A stretch of 64,000 nucleotides of DNA from DATMXT01 sp963662765 (GCA_963662765.2 CAXXUP010000008.1:124001-188000); one strand, 5' to 3'. Positions 42,063 to 51,135 are shown, numbered from the stretch's first letter. Made by a program: numbers and translations. The notes: generated by a model not told the origin, from the letters alone.

Positions 42063-43586
42063 TTAAGACTGTCCGAGCCTTTTTAATACCGCTCTTGTAA
42101 TTTGCTCAATCTCATCCTTTGTGAAGGCGGGGGGCGCTGTGGGGACGGGATGCTCTGTGCCGTTTACCGGTATCGAGGAGCTCTGCATAAGTACCGCTCC
42201 TTCCGGCGCCGGGTTTTTCCCGCGCAGGTCAGCAAGCTCTCGAAAACCCCAGGCCACCCGCCTAATATTGATGAGGTTTTTCGGGGTGATGTTGTCGGAA
42301 GTCGAGCTGCCGCCCACCGAGCCGCACCCCAAGGTCAACGCCGGGGCGAGGTTTGTCAAAGCGCCGACGCCGCCTAAGGCCGCGGCGACATTTACGAGAA
42401 GACGGGATACCGGCTTTTTTAGGGCAAACTCCCGAATGACGGCCTGATCTTTCGCGTGGATTGTCATGGTGTGGCCGGCACCCTCAACATGCAAAATCTC
42501 AATGCTGCGGGCGCATGCCCCCTCCCAATCGGCTTCGACAAAGAAAGCGAGAATCGGGCAGAGCTTTTCCCTTGTGTAGGGGTTCTTTTTGCTGACTTCC
42601 GTCTGACGCGAGAGCAGCACCTTCGTATCCTGCGGAATCTCAATGTCCGCAAGGGCCGCAATTGCCTTTGCCGTTTTTCCGACAATCTGCGGGTTCATGG
42701 TGCCGTTTGCGCGCAGGATGTAGCCCGCCAGCTTTTTTGAATCCGCTTCCGGCAGGAAATACGCGCCGAGCTTTTTGAACTGCTCTTCCACTTTTGCCTC
42801 TATGGAGCGCTCGACGATGACCGACTGCTCCGATGCACAGATGGTGCCGTTGTCAAAGGTCTTGCTCTCGACAATCCGGCGCACGGCTGCCTCGATGTCG
42901 GCACTCTTATCAATAAAGGCGGGCCCGTTTCCGGGGCCGACACCGATGGCGGGATTGCCGGAGCTGTAGGCCGCCCGCACCATGGCTTCGCCTCCCGTCG
43001 CTAAAATGAGACCGACGTCCCGCGACTTCATAAGCTCACTTGTCGCCTCGGGCGTGGCAGTTTTGATACAGCCCACCGTCCCCTCCGGGGCACCTACCCG
43101 CTTTGCGGCAGCCTCGATAACCCGAGCCGTCTCCAAAATGCAGTTTATGGCGCTCGGATGCGGGCTGAAGACAATGCTGTTGCCGGCCTTTATGGCGATG
43201 AGCGCCTTATACATGGTTGTCGACGTGGGGTTCGTCGACGGGATGAGGGCCGCAATGACGCCGACCGGAACGCCGACTTCCATCAGGCCGCGCTGCGCGT
43301 CCTCGCTCAAAACGCCGACCACCCGCATGTCCTTGATATAATCGTAGGTCATGGTGCTGCCGAGCAGATTTTTGAGCAGTTTATCCTGCCAGACGCCGTA
43401 ACCCGTCTCCTCTACGGCAAGCTTCGCCAGGCGCTCGGCGTTTTCGGCGCAGTCTTTGGCGATCTCCTTTACAATGGCGTCGAGGCGCTCCTGGCTGAAT
43501 GCGGCAAGCTCCCCCGCGGCCTTTTTGGCCGCCAAGACTAGGTCTCTGGCCTCCTGAATCGACTGCAAATCTCTGTCAATTGTCAT
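42063..43586 (-). CDS. eutE: CoA-acylating acetaldehyde dehydrogenase EutE
   Basis: A 507-residue aldehyde dehydrogenase with catalytic Cys in GTICASEQS and the family signature IPSTNPTSTTMYKALIAIK. It turns acetaldehyde, NAD+ and CoA into acetyl-CoA and NADH inside the shell. The last 20 residues (FTKDEIEQITRAVLKRLGQ) form an amphipathic helix after a Pro-rich linker, a C-terminal encapsulation peptide; the more usual place in EutE is the N-terminus. Confidence 0.93.
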   Translation of the reverse strand: MTIDRDLQSIQEARDLVLAAKKAAGELAAFSQERLDAIVKEIAKDCAENAERLAKLAVEETGYGVWQDKLLKNLLGSTMTYDYIKDMRVVGVLSEDAQRGLMEVGVPVGVIAALIPSTNPTSTTMYKALIAIKAGNSIVFSPHPSAINCILETARVIEAAAKRVGAPEGTVGCIKTATPEATSELMKSRDVGLILATGGEAMVRAAYSSGNPAIGVGPGNGPAFIDKSADIEAAVRRIVESKTFDNGTICASEQSVIVERSIEAKVEEQFKKLGAYFLPEADSKKLAGYILRANGTMNPQIVGKTAKAIAALADIEIPQDTKVLLSRQTEVSKKNPYTREKLCPILAFFVEADWEGACARSIEILHVEGAGHTMTIHAKDQAVIREFALKKPVSRLLVNVAAALGGVGALTNLAPALTLGCGSVGGSSTSDNITPKNLINIRRVAWGFRELADLRGKNPAPEGAVLMQSSSIPVNGTEHPVPTAPPAFTKDEIEQITRAVLKRLGQS

Positions 43587-43598
43587 TTTGTGTCCCCC

Positions 43599-44252
43599 TT
43601 AAAATGCCCTTGGGGCAGCCGCAATTTCGCAGACCGTATTTGCGAAGGCCTCGCAGGCCGCCTTACAGGCCGCCTGATCCCCTACGAGGAGCCCGCCCGC
43701 AAAGTTTGTATGAGTCGGCGGGCCATAGAAGACCTTCATCTCCACCTGTGCCGCCTTCATAGCGGCATCCATGCCAAGCATGGCTTCGAGCGGCGGGGCG
43801 ATGAGATAGGCCATCGCGATCCCCTCTTTCATCCCGGCCTGCTCCGACAGGTAGGACCCGGTCCTCGAGATGCAGTGCGCGAAGTAGACAATGGAGTCAT
43901 CCTCGCAGGCGCTGAAAAAGCAGGCGTCGTTTTCGATGTAGCTTATCATGGCGTTAAGGCCGGAGCGCACCTCCTCGGGGTCAGGTCCCGCCAGAATGCC
44001 GATGAACTCGCCAGCCAGCCGGGTGTTGGCGTTTTTGGAGCCTGCGTACATGCTCTCGGCATAGAGGACGCGAACATGTGCCTTCTTTGTGGCCTCATCG
44101 AGTGCCGCATAGGACACGTCGTCGCTGTCGGTCGTGATGACACCGAGACTTCGCTCCCCCGGCAGCGCATGGAGCGCCTCCAGCAGCATGGGGTCGGCAT
44201 TCGGGATCATCTTGACCGAGAGCACCGTAGTTTTAATTTTATCGCCTTTCAT
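43599..44252 (-). CDS. eutL: Microcompartment trimeric shell protein EutL
   Basis: A 217-residue EutL with two BMC-like halves (residues 1-110 and 111-215; GLNAMISYIENDACFFSACED, GTSYLSEQAG-type loop as SRTGSYLSEQAGM). EutL trimers have a gated central pore. 13 bases separate it from eutE. Confidence 0.93.
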   Translation of the reverse strand: MKGDKIKTTVLSVKMIPNADPMLLEALHALPGERSLGVITTDSDDVSYAALDEATKKAHVRVLYAESMYAGSKNANTRLAGEFIGILAGPDPEEVRSGLNAMISYIENDACFFSACEDDSIVYFAHCISRTGSYLSEQAGMKEGIAMAYLIAPPLEAMLGMDAAMKAAQVEMKVFYGPPTHTNFAGGLLVGDQAACKAACEAFANTVCEIAAAPRAF

Positions 44253-44288
44253 GAAAAGCCTCCGATCTTTTTACTTAACGCCGCACCG

Positions 44289-45260
44289 TCACCGGGCTCT
44301 CAGCTCCACACCGCTGGCCTTGGCGTTTAAAATAGTCTCAATGACGTCGCAGATATAAGCGCCCGCCTCTACGGCGGCAATACCGGCTTTATGGATGTTT
44401 GAAACGACGGTGCGCCGCGCCTCCGGCATGCCCACCTGCGCTTTGTAGGCGATGTATGCGCTCATGCTCTCGGCGGTGGCAAGTCCCGGCCGCTCCCCAA
44501 GCAGCACACAGGTCACCTTCGCATCGAGCGTCTCGGAGATCTGATCCATTGAGGCGACTCTGCCAAACCGCACGAAAAAGGGCGTGCCCACCGTAAGCCC
44601 CTTGGCTGTCAGCCCATCGACTATGACGGGCAGAATGTTTGCCAGATTGGCGTTGACCGCCGTCGAGGAAAGCCCATCCGCCGCGTAAATTTGCACATCC
44701 GGGCTTTTGCGGCATTTAGCGGTGATGACGGACACCGCGCCGTCGTCAAACTGACGGCCAAGGTCCGGGCGGGTCAGAAATTCGTTCTTGTCCCGGCATT
44801 TTGTCTGCACGGTAAAGAGCCCCAGCTTGTCAAGCAGCCCCTGATCCACGTCGGCAAAGACCGAGTCGCGTGCTGCCGCGTGGTCGGCCCGCAGGGTTAG
44901 CATCGTGCGGGTGTTAAGCCGCGGGCCGCAGCGCCCCACCCCGATGCGGGCCGTTGTGTGGGCCTTCATGCGAATGAGCTCATCCCGGTCGACGGGGTCG
45001 CAGAGCAAAATCTCGGCCTTTGCCTCGGGGGAGGCCAGGTCCACCGTGCTGCCGGGGAGGATGCATCCGGGCGGCGGCGTGTGGCAGGCGGGCGCCGCAA
45101 AGGGCGGCGGTACGGCTTTTTGCGTTGACTTGCTCTTTGGCGGCTCTACGCTTGGTTTTGGAATATACTCACTTTTTTTTGCCGGCGGCGCCTGTTCGGT
45201 GGGCCTCAGTTCGCGCAGCACCTCTTCGACGATCGCAGCTATTCGTTTTTCATCCAGCAT
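44289..45260 (-). CDS. eutC: Ethanolamine ammonia-lyase small subunit EutC
   Basis: A 323-residue EutC: an N-terminal encapsulation-like helix (DEKRIAAIVEEVLREL) and Pro/Lys-rich linker (residues 15-65), then the B12-binding domain (RIGVGRCGPRLNTRTMLTLRADHAAARDSV is the conserved start, later VQIYAADGLSSTAVNANL). With EutB it cleaves ethanolamine to acetaldehyde and ammonia. ATG at 45260 follows AGGGGG; it starts four bases after eutB ends. Confidence 0.95.
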   Translation of the reverse strand: MLDEKRIAAIVEEVLRELRPTEQAPPAKKSEYIPKPSVEPPKSKSTQKAVPPPFAAPACHTPPPGCILPGSTVDLASPEAKAEILLCDPVDRDELIRMKAHTTARIGVGRCGPRLNTRTMLTLRADHAAARDSVFADVDQGLLDKLGLFTVQTKCRDKNEFLTRPDLGRQFDDGAVSVITAKCRKSPDVQIYAADGLSSTAVNANLANILPVIVDGLTAKGLTVGTPFFVRFGRVASMDQISETLDAKVTCVLLGERPGLATAESMSAYIAYKAQVGMPEARRTVVSNIHKAGIAAVEAGAYICDVIETILNAKASGVELRAR

Positions 45261-45264
45261 CCGT

Positions 45265-46635
45265 TCACCCCCTGCTCGTAAATATCGTGGGATCGCCCGC
45301 AATTTTTGTCAGTTTGCCGTTTTCCATGATGCCCATTCGCTCAAGCCATGCCTCGAACTCCCGAATGGGGCGCTTGCCGAGGATGGCCCGCACGGCGTTT
45401 ACGTCGTGATAGGCATTTGACTGGTAATTGAGCATGATGTCGTCACTTGTCGGCACGCCGAGAATATAGTTGACTCCGGCCCCGCCAAGTAAAAAAGTGA
45501 GATTTTCAATGTCGTTTTGGTCGGCCATCATGTGGTTTGTGTAGCAGCAGTCGCAGCCCATCGGAATGCCGGAGAGCTTGCCCATAAAGTGATCTTCAAG
45601 CCCCGCCCGGATGACCTGCCGGCTGTCGTACAGATACTCGGGCCCGATAAATCCGACGACCGTGTTGACCATAAAGGGCGCAAAGTTGCGGGCGTAGGCG
45701 TAGCATCTGGCTTCCATTGTCACCTGGTCGGCGCCGTAGTGGGCTTCGGATGAGAGCTCGCTACCCTGCCCCGTCTCAAAATACAGGACATTGGGGCCTG
45801 TGGAGGTCCCACGTCTTTTCAGCAGCTCCTTTGCTTCAAGAATCGTCTCGGTTGTAAAGCCGAAGGCGGCGTTGCCCTTCTGGCTGCCGGCAATCGACTG
45901 GAAAATCATATCGGCCGGAGCTCCCTGTTTAATGGCCTCAATCTGAGTCGTGATATGTCCCAAGACGCAGATCTGGGTCGGGATTTCAAATTTACTTTTA
46001 ATCTCGTCAAAACGCCGCAGTACCTCTCCGAGACTTGAAACCGTGTCGTTGACGGGGTTTAAGCCGATGAGCGCATCCCCGCAGCCGTAGCTGAGTCCCT
46101 CAAACAGCGAGGCCGTGATGCCCTCGAGATTGTCGGTCGTATGATTGGGCTGAAGCCTGGTGGCAAGGGTGCCCCGAAGTCCGATTGTCGTGTTGCACCG
46201 GGCCGGAACCTGCATTTTGCTTGCGGCGTAGATGAGATCGAGGTTTGTCATCAGCTTTGTGACACCCGCCACCATCTCGGCCGTCAACGCCTTGCCGATG
46301 TCCCGCAGCTGCTCCTCTGTTGTGTCGTAGTCCAAAATCCACTCGCGAAGCTGGGCCACCGTCCAGTTTCGGATTTTGCCGTAGGCGTATTCGTTGATGC
46401 CGTCTTGGTTGAGCCTCGTCACGTCGTCCTCCTCATAGGGGACGACCGGGTTTTCCCGAAGCTCCGACAGTATCATGTCGGCCAGCACCGCCTTGGCGGC
46501 AATGCGCTCAATATCGGACCCCGCCGCAATGCCCGCCAGCGTGTCGCCGGACTTGACCTCATTGGCCTTGGCCAGGACTTCTTTGACGGTGTCAAACGTA
46601 TAGGTCTTTCCGACCAGCACCGTTTTATAACTCAT
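45265..46635 (-). CDS. eutB: Ethanolamine ammonia-lyase large subunit EutB
   Basis: A 456-residue TIM-barrel lyase subunit. Substrate and radical-binding residues are in conserved blocks RCNTTIGLRGTLATRLQPNH, GDALIGLNPVNDT, YFETGQGSELSS and GVPTSDDIMLNYQS. It needs adenosylcobalamin and works with EutC. Preceded by eutA, the reactivating factor. Confidence 0.96.
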   Translation of the reverse strand: MSYKTVLVGKTYTFDTVKEVLAKANEVKSGDTLAGIAAGSDIERIAAKAVLADMILSELRENPVVPYEEDDVTRLNQDGINEYAYGKIRNWTVAQLREWILDYDTTEEQLRDIGKALTAEMVAGVTKLMTNLDLIYAASKMQVPARCNTTIGLRGTLATRLQPNHTTDNLEGITASLFEGLSYGCGDALIGLNPVNDTVSSLGEVLRRFDEIKSKFEIPTQICVLGHITTQIEAIKQGAPADMIFQSIAGSQKGNAAFGFTTETILEAKELLKRRGTSTGPNVLYFETGQGSELSSEAHYGADQVTMEARCYAYARNFAPFMVNTVVGFIGPEYLYDSRQVIRAGLEDHFMGKLSGIPMGCDCCYTNHMMADQNDIENLTFLLGGAGVNYILGVPTSDDIMLNYQSNAYHDVNAVRAILGKRPIREFEAWLERMGIMENGKLTKIAGDPTIFTSRG

Positions 46636-46654
46636 GTGCTCCTCCTAAGTGCGC

Positions 46655-48085
46655 TTATCCGAAAATGAGGGTCTTGACCACGACCGGAATCACAAGTCCA
46701 TCCATGAGCGGCCTGCCAAGGTCGACGTAGTCGTTTTGTTCAATATGGACGGCGTCAATCGCCACAACCGGCCGCCGCCGCCCCATGGCCGCATATACGG
46801 TCTGCCCCAAAGCCTTTGCCATGTCCGACTCGACCGCAAGGAAGAGCGGCGCGTCCTTTGGCAATACTTTCTGGGCTGCCTCCCCGATGGCTACGGCCAT
46901 GCGCTTTAGCTCCTCGTAGTCGGGATTTATGAGCCCCGGCAGGGCGATCATCACACGCTCCCCGTCCGTCTGTCCTTGAAACCACCGCCACTTTTCCTCG
47001 AGCCCCACACTTTGCCCTTCCAGGCATTTTGCCTGCTCTACAATGGTTAACTTGAGGGCGGGGAGGTTTCTCTGCGGAAAGAGGGGCTCGCTGTAGAATA
47101 TCGTGCTGCCCGAAACGCTTGTCGTATAGCTGCCGGCGCCGACCACTGTCGCGCGGATGGTCTCGCCGCTTTGGCCTATTTTGTACCGGCTGTAAAATTT
47201 GCTTTTCTTAATGGCCTGCGCCAAGAGAACGCCGATATCCCCGTATTTCGTGATGTCGGTCTCGCCCATATGCAGGCACTGGGCCACGCCGCCCGAGAAA
47301 AAGACCGCCCTTGTCTCATGGGAAGGAGCGAAAACCGAGCTTCCCGCCGTCTCCACCTGCTCTAATAGCCTTGAGCGCTCACCCCCAGCCAGTTCAAACA
47401 GCAAGTCCGCCATAGCGGCGCAGACGGTTTCAAGTTCACCCTCTTTTGCGCGGCGGCCCGGCTGGAGCGTGACGCCGCAGGAGGCTGCGATAATCGATGC
47501 GCTGGGACTGATATAGGTGAGCGTCTTATCCGGCGCAAAGCAGATCTGCCTGCCCCCGATGTCGACGCAGCCCTTTGCCGCCGTCTCCCCACAGAAGAAC
47601 TGCACGATGTTCGAAGTGCCGCCCCCGATGTCGATATTGATGACGGCACAGGCATTGTCGACCGAGTACTGCCAGGCGCCGCTGCCCTTTCCGGCAATGA
47701 TGGCCTCGAGGTCAGGCCCGGCTGTCGAGACCACAAACTCGCCTGCAAAATCGCTGAGCCTTGCCAGCACCACCCGGGCATTCTCCTTGCGAGCGCTCTC
47801 CCCTGTGATGATAACGGCCCCGGTCTTCGTGTCGGCCGGCGAGAACCCGGCCGACTTAAATTCCGCCGCAACGAGGTCCCGAATGGCATCCCCGTCGATA
47901 CGAATGCTGTCAAGAAGCGGCGTCGGGTAAATTTTCCCCGCGTAAATCACCTGTTTATCGACAATGGAGACCTTGGGAACCGAGAAATATCCGGCGGTGT
48001 TGTCGACCGTGAGGCGGCTGAAGATGACCTGTGTGGTGGACGTCCCGATATCGATTCCGACACTCAGGATGCGCTCCTCCGCCAT
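46655..48085 (-). CDS. eutA: Ethanolamine ammonia-lyase reactivating factor EutA
   Basis: A 476-residue actin-fold ATPase of the EutA family (VGIDIGTSTTQVIFSRL phosphate-1, INIDIGGGTSNIVQFF phosphate-2). It swaps damaged cobalamin out of EutBC. ATG at 48085 follows AAGGGGG. It is the first gene behind the antitermination element at 48119-48193, so expression of the structural operon starts here. Confidence 0.94.
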   Translation of the reverse strand: MAEERILSVGIDIGTSTTQVIFSRLTVDNTAGYFSVPKVSIVDKQVIYAGKIYPTPLLDSIRIDGDAIRDLVAAEFKSAGFSPADTKTGAVIITGESARKENARVVLARLSDFAGEFVVSTAGPDLEAIIAGKGSGAWQYSVDNACAVINIDIGGGTSNIVQFFCGETAAKGCVDIGGRQICFAPDKTLTYISPSASIIAASCGVTLQPGRRAKEGELETVCAAMADLLFELAGGERSRLLEQVETAGSSVFAPSHETRAVFFSGGVAQCLHMGETDITKYGDIGVLLAQAIKKSKFYSRYKIGQSGETIRATVVGAGSYTTSVSGSTIFYSEPLFPQRNLPALKLTIVEQAKCLEGQSVGLEEKWRWFQGQTDGERVMIALPGLINPDYEELKRMAVAIGEAAQKVLPKDAPLFLAVESDMAKALGQTVYAAMGRRRPVVAIDAVHIEQNDYVDLGRPLMDGLVIPVVVKTLIFG

Positions 48086-48118
48086 ATTGCCGCCCCCTTT
48101 TTGCTCAAATAAATGCAT

Positions 48119-48193
48119 AAAAGGCCAAAGCTGTGACGATGTGTCACCGCTTTGGCCTTGTTGCCATTTTTCATGGGCACCCTATTGTGCCCA
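48119..48193 (-). promoter_or_regulatory. EutV-type antitermination element (two hexaloop hairpins overlapping a terminator)
   Basis: On the minus strand: hairpin P1 (48193-48174), stem TGGGCAC / GTGCCCA with hexaloop AATAGG; seven bases later P2 (48166-48153), stem TGGC / GCCA with hexaloop AACAAG; P2 overlaps the 5' arm of an intrinsic terminator (AAGGCCAAAGC / GCTTTGGCCTT, 48159-48121, then TTTT). This is the layout of ANTAR-protein targets in eut operons, where bound EutV blocks the terminator. Known sites have loop A1 and G4; here A1 is kept and position 4 is A. Confidence 0.75.
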
Positions 48194-48258
48194 CTTATAT
48201 GTATTTAGAATATAGTAACATGTTTAAAATCAAAGCGCAAGTTGTTTTTTTGCGTCTC

Positions 48259-49338
48259 TCACTGCGGCATTTTAAAGCTGAAAGAAACACAGGTGCCGCC
48301 TTCTCCAGACGTGATGTGCACGTCCCCCCGCAGTTTGTCCTTTACGGTCAGCCGCACAATGTCAAGTCCCAGACTGCCCCCGCCCTTTTGAGACATATCG
48401 TACCCCACGCCGTCGTCCGACACCGTCACAGTGGAGAAAAGGGGCCCCGCTTCAACCCGGATTTGGATTAGTCCGCTTTGCCCATCCTTATAGCCGTGCC
48501 GCAGCGCGTTTGACACAAGCTCGCTTGCCACTAAGGCGATGGAGGTGGCCGTGTCCGGGGGCACCAGCAGATCCTCGCCCGAAACCGCAATGCCAACAGC
48601 ATGCTCGCCGCTCGATATCACGTGGATGTCGCGGCAAATTCGCTCCAGCAGCAAAATAAGATGGATGCCGCCCTGCTCCTCGTCCCGGGACAGCATATCG
48701 TGGATTGCCGCGATGCTGAGTACCCGCTGCGTATTCTCAGAAAAAGCATGTTTTACCTCGGCATTTTCCGAACGGCGCGCCTGCAGGTTCATGATGGAGG
48801 CGATCATCTGCAGATTGTTTTTTATCCGATGGTGCATCTCACGCATCCGAATGTCGTTTGCGCCGCCCGCCTCCATATCGAGGCTGCGCAGGGCTTGTTC
48901 GTCGCGCTCTTTAGCCAGCCGCTCGAACTTTTTTAGCCTGGCAATCTCGCCGTAGACGTCTTTTTCCCGAATGAGTACACCGATTATTTTTTCTCGTTTA
49001 TTTCGGATGGGCGCCGCGTCCTGCCGCACGGCCGCCCCCTCTTGGGTGATGGCCTTGAGCTCTCTTGTCGGCAGTCCGCTCTCCATGGCACGGTAGACGG
49101 CGGGCTCCATCTCCCGAAGAGCCGTCTTTCCCCGCACATCTTGCGCATATGCTGAACTTCCGGGCTGTCCCGCCTGCGCCACGACCAGCGCCGTGCGATA
49201 GCTCTTATCGAAACAGTCAATGAACATGTCATCGCCCGTCAGCTGTGCAAATATGGGGAGTTGCCGCTCCAGTTCCTCGAGCTGGACAATATCCTCGCCC
49301 GTCAGATCCGTCTCGCCGCAAAAGTCACGAAGCGTCAT
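48259..49338 (-). CDS. eutW: Sensor histidine kinase EutW
   Basis: A 359-residue soluble kinase: an N-terminal sensory domain (residues 1-115, ethanolamine-type), a PAS-like linker, the HisKA_2 motif MREMHHRIKNNLQMIASIMN with the phosphorylated His near residue 180, and an HATPase domain (ASELVSNALRHGYKDG, DDGVGYD, GGSLGLDIV). It autophosphorylates on ethanolamine and activates EutV. Its ATG overlaps the eutV stop by four bases. Confidence 0.92.
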   Translation of the reverse strand: MTLRDFCGETDLTGEDIVQLEELERQLPIFAQLTGDDMFIDCFDKSYRTALVVAQAGQPGSSAYAQDVRGKTALREMEPAVYRAMESGLPTRELKAITQEGAAVRQDAAPIRNKREKIIGVLIREKDVYGEIARLKKFERLAKERDEQALRSLDMEAGGANDIRMREMHHRIKNNLQMIASIMNLQARRSENAEVKHAFSENTQRVLSIAAIHDMLSRDEEQGGIHLILLLERICRDIHVISSGEHAVGIAVSGEDLLVPPDTATSIALVASELVSNALRHGYKDGQSGLIQIRVEAGPLFSTVTVSDDGVGYDMSQKGGGSLGLDIVRLTVKDKLRGDVHITSGEGGTCVSFSFKMPQ

Positions 49339-50066
49339 GGGTTTTTCCCCTCCGCCGCTTCGCAAAGTGCCTGTGCCGCCATTTCGAGCGAACATCCCGT
49401 CTTTTCGGCATGTGCCTTAATGCGGCAAAACGCATCCTCTTCCGCAAGGCCTTCAAGCTCCATGTATTTATCTTTGTGCCGCTGCAGCACCGACCGGCTT
49501 GATTTTTGCTCCACAATGGCCAAAGCTAATGCGGCCATCGTGCAGCGCTTATTCATCGCCATGCGCTGGAGTTCCTGATAAGCCTGCGACTCGCTGATAT
49601 TGCTCTCGCCCGCCAAAATCATTTTTGCTCGGTCGATGAGCTTTGCGTCATCGAGCTTTTGTTTTGCAACAGCACTCTCCCGGCGAGCCTCTCTAAGGCG
49701 GGCACTCTGGGCAAACGCCACCTCAATGGCAGGCAGTATCAGCCGCTGCTCCACCGGCTTCACAAGATACCCGGTGACGCCGATCCGGCCGGCTCGCTCG
49801 ATGAGTTCCCGGTCGGAAAAAGCCGTCAGCAGCACAACGCATCCGGCCAGATCCTCATCAACAATAATCTGAGCAGCACCAAGCCCGTCAAAGACGGGCA
49901 TGCGCACATCAAGCAGCACCGCATCGGGGTGGCAGGCGCGGCAAAGCTCCACTGCGTCAAAGCCGTCCCCGGCCTCGCCGACGACCTCAAGGCCCAGTTC
50001 TTTTAGCATCTGCGTGAGGTCGAGCCGTGTGATTGGCTCGTCGTCCACGACGATGACCGTGCGCAT
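49335..50066 (-). CDS. eutV: Response regulator EutV with ANTAR RNA-binding domain
   Basis: A 243-residue antiterminator: receiver domain (residues 1-120; acidic DDE, phospho-Asp in LLDVRMP, LVKPV), a coiled linker, and an ANTAR domain (LIDRAKMILAGESNISESQAYQEL, about residues 140-195). Beyond the usual end there are about 45 further residues (EEDAFCRIKAHAEKTGCSLEMA) that look like helices 2-3 of a second ANTAR. Phosphorylated EutV dimers bind paired hexaloop hairpins such as those before eutA. Confidence 0.93.
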   Translation of the reverse strand: MRTVIVVDDEPITRLDLTQMLKELGLEVVGEAGDGFDAVELCRACHPDAVLLDVRMPVFDGLGAAQIIVDEDLAGCVVLLTAFSDRELIERAGRIGVTGYLVKPVEQRLILPAIEVAFAQSARLREARRESAVAKQKLDDAKLIDRAKMILAGESNISESQAYQELQRMAMNKRCTMAALALAIVEQKSSRSVLQRHKDKYMELEGLAEEDAFCRIKAHAEKTGCSLEMAAQALCEAAEGKNP

Positions 50067-50114
50067 TTTCCCCACCCCCAAAAAGTAAGTACATTCGGTG
50101 TAAAATATGGTTCA

Positions 50115-50143
50115 ATTATACCGCTTTCGTCAAAATCTGTCAC
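50115..50143 (-). promoter_or_regulatory. Sigma-A promoter of eutVW
   Basis: On the minus strand GTGACA (50143-50138), 17 bases, TATAAT (50120-50115), about 50 bases before the eutV start. Confidence 0.75.
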
Positions 50144-50236
50144 CTGCTTTTTTGTAAGGCGCGCACTGTCAATATTTGAACTACTTATTTTGTTTTCCAG
50201 TGCAAATACTACTGTCGAAAGGAGGGGAAACAAGAA

Positions 50237-50458
50237 ATGGCAAGTAGCAATCGCAAAGCGGCCCCAAACAGTCAGTGGACAAAGTTCAAAATGGAATGCG
50301 CACAAGAGGTCGGCAGTATGCAATATGTCAAGGAAAATAATGACCATTATAAAGGCGACCTCCCAAGCCGTGTGAACGGCGAGCAGGGCGGCCCCATCGG
50401 CGGTCAGATGGTCAAGAAAATGATCGAATCGGCCAAGTCGCAAATTCCACAAGTATAA
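50237..50458 (+). CDS. Alpha/beta-type small acid-soluble spore protein (SASP)
   Basis: A 73-residue SASP-like protein. WTKFKMECAQEVG resembles the germination-protease cleavage region and the conserved start of helix 1, and GGPIGGQMVKKMIESAKSQI the second conserved block. It would coat spore DNA and protect it. Strong ribosome site AGGAGGGG before ATG 50237. The middle (YVKENNDHYKGDLPSRVNG) is less typical, so it is a divergent member. It supports a spore-forming host. Confidence 0.75.
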   Translation: MASSNRKAAPNSQWTKFKMECAQEVGSMQYVKENNDHYKGDLPSRVNGEQGGPIGGQMVKKMIESAKSQIPQV

Positions 50459-50486
50459 TTTTTCGGCGCCTTTACGCCTTATAATG

Positions 50487-50526
50487 ACACATCCCGCAAT
50501 GCGTTAGCATTGCGGGATGTGTTTTT
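50487..50526 (+). terminator. Intrinsic terminator of the spore protein gene
   Basis: Perfect 16-bp stem (ACACATCCCGCAATGC / GCATTGCGGGATGTGT) with loop GTTA, then T residues. Confidence 0.92.
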
Positions 50527-50564
50527 CAAGTGGCCCCAAGGTGATAATCCGTTTTCTTGTACCG

Positions 50565-51023
50565 TTATGGCTCGATATGATCCAAAGAATTAAGCAGGTC
50601 AATAATTGCTTGACGATTCGCCCGATGTTCTTCATTATTCAGCGAAAGAAAAATCATAAAGAAGCCTACAACTACTGCCATTGCTGCAATAAACCACGCC
50701 CGTATACCTGTCATAAGGAACATGCCTATAAACGTAATTCTATTCCTTAATTTTGTCCTGGGTGCAAAATCTATTTCGCCTCGAATTACGATTTTCCCGT
50801 TTGTATTATCAATATGACCGAAAAATGCCTCTCGAGGATATGTAACATAGCTTGGCCTGTTACAATACAGTATTATCATATCTCCTTCTATTTTCAGCAG
50901 TATTCCTTCTGAGAAAGTCTTGTACGGAACAAAATCAATCCACGGAATATCATACGGTCTTGTCTTTTCGCGCAGCAGCTCCTTGCATTCTTCAACGGTG
51001 TCGACTCCGATGGGGAAATCCAA
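50565..51023 (-). CDS. Hypothetical membrane protein
   Basis: A 152-residue protein: a soluble N-terminal domain (residues 1-95, with a YcxB-like feel: GDMIILYCNRPSYVTYPREAF) and two C-terminal membrane segments (about 95-112 and 112-130). It starts with TTG at 51023 behind AGGAGG. YcxB-like domain membership is a guess; no function is known. Confidence 0.6.
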   Translation of the reverse strand: MDFPIGVDTVEECKELLREKTRPYDIPWIDFVPYKTFSEGILLKIEGDMIILYCNRPSYVTYPREAFFGHIDNTNGKIVIRGEIDFAPRTKLRNRITFIGMFLMTGIRAWFIAAMAVVVGFFMIFLSLNNEEHRANRQAIIDLLNSLDHIEP

Positions 51024-51135
51024 ACGAGTTTCCTCCTTTTGCGGTTTTATATTACCGATAAAAAATCTCTCCGTTTTCTAGAAACGCTTGGATATTAGAA
51101 TTATATCAGTCAATATGATCTTTGTCACTATATAA

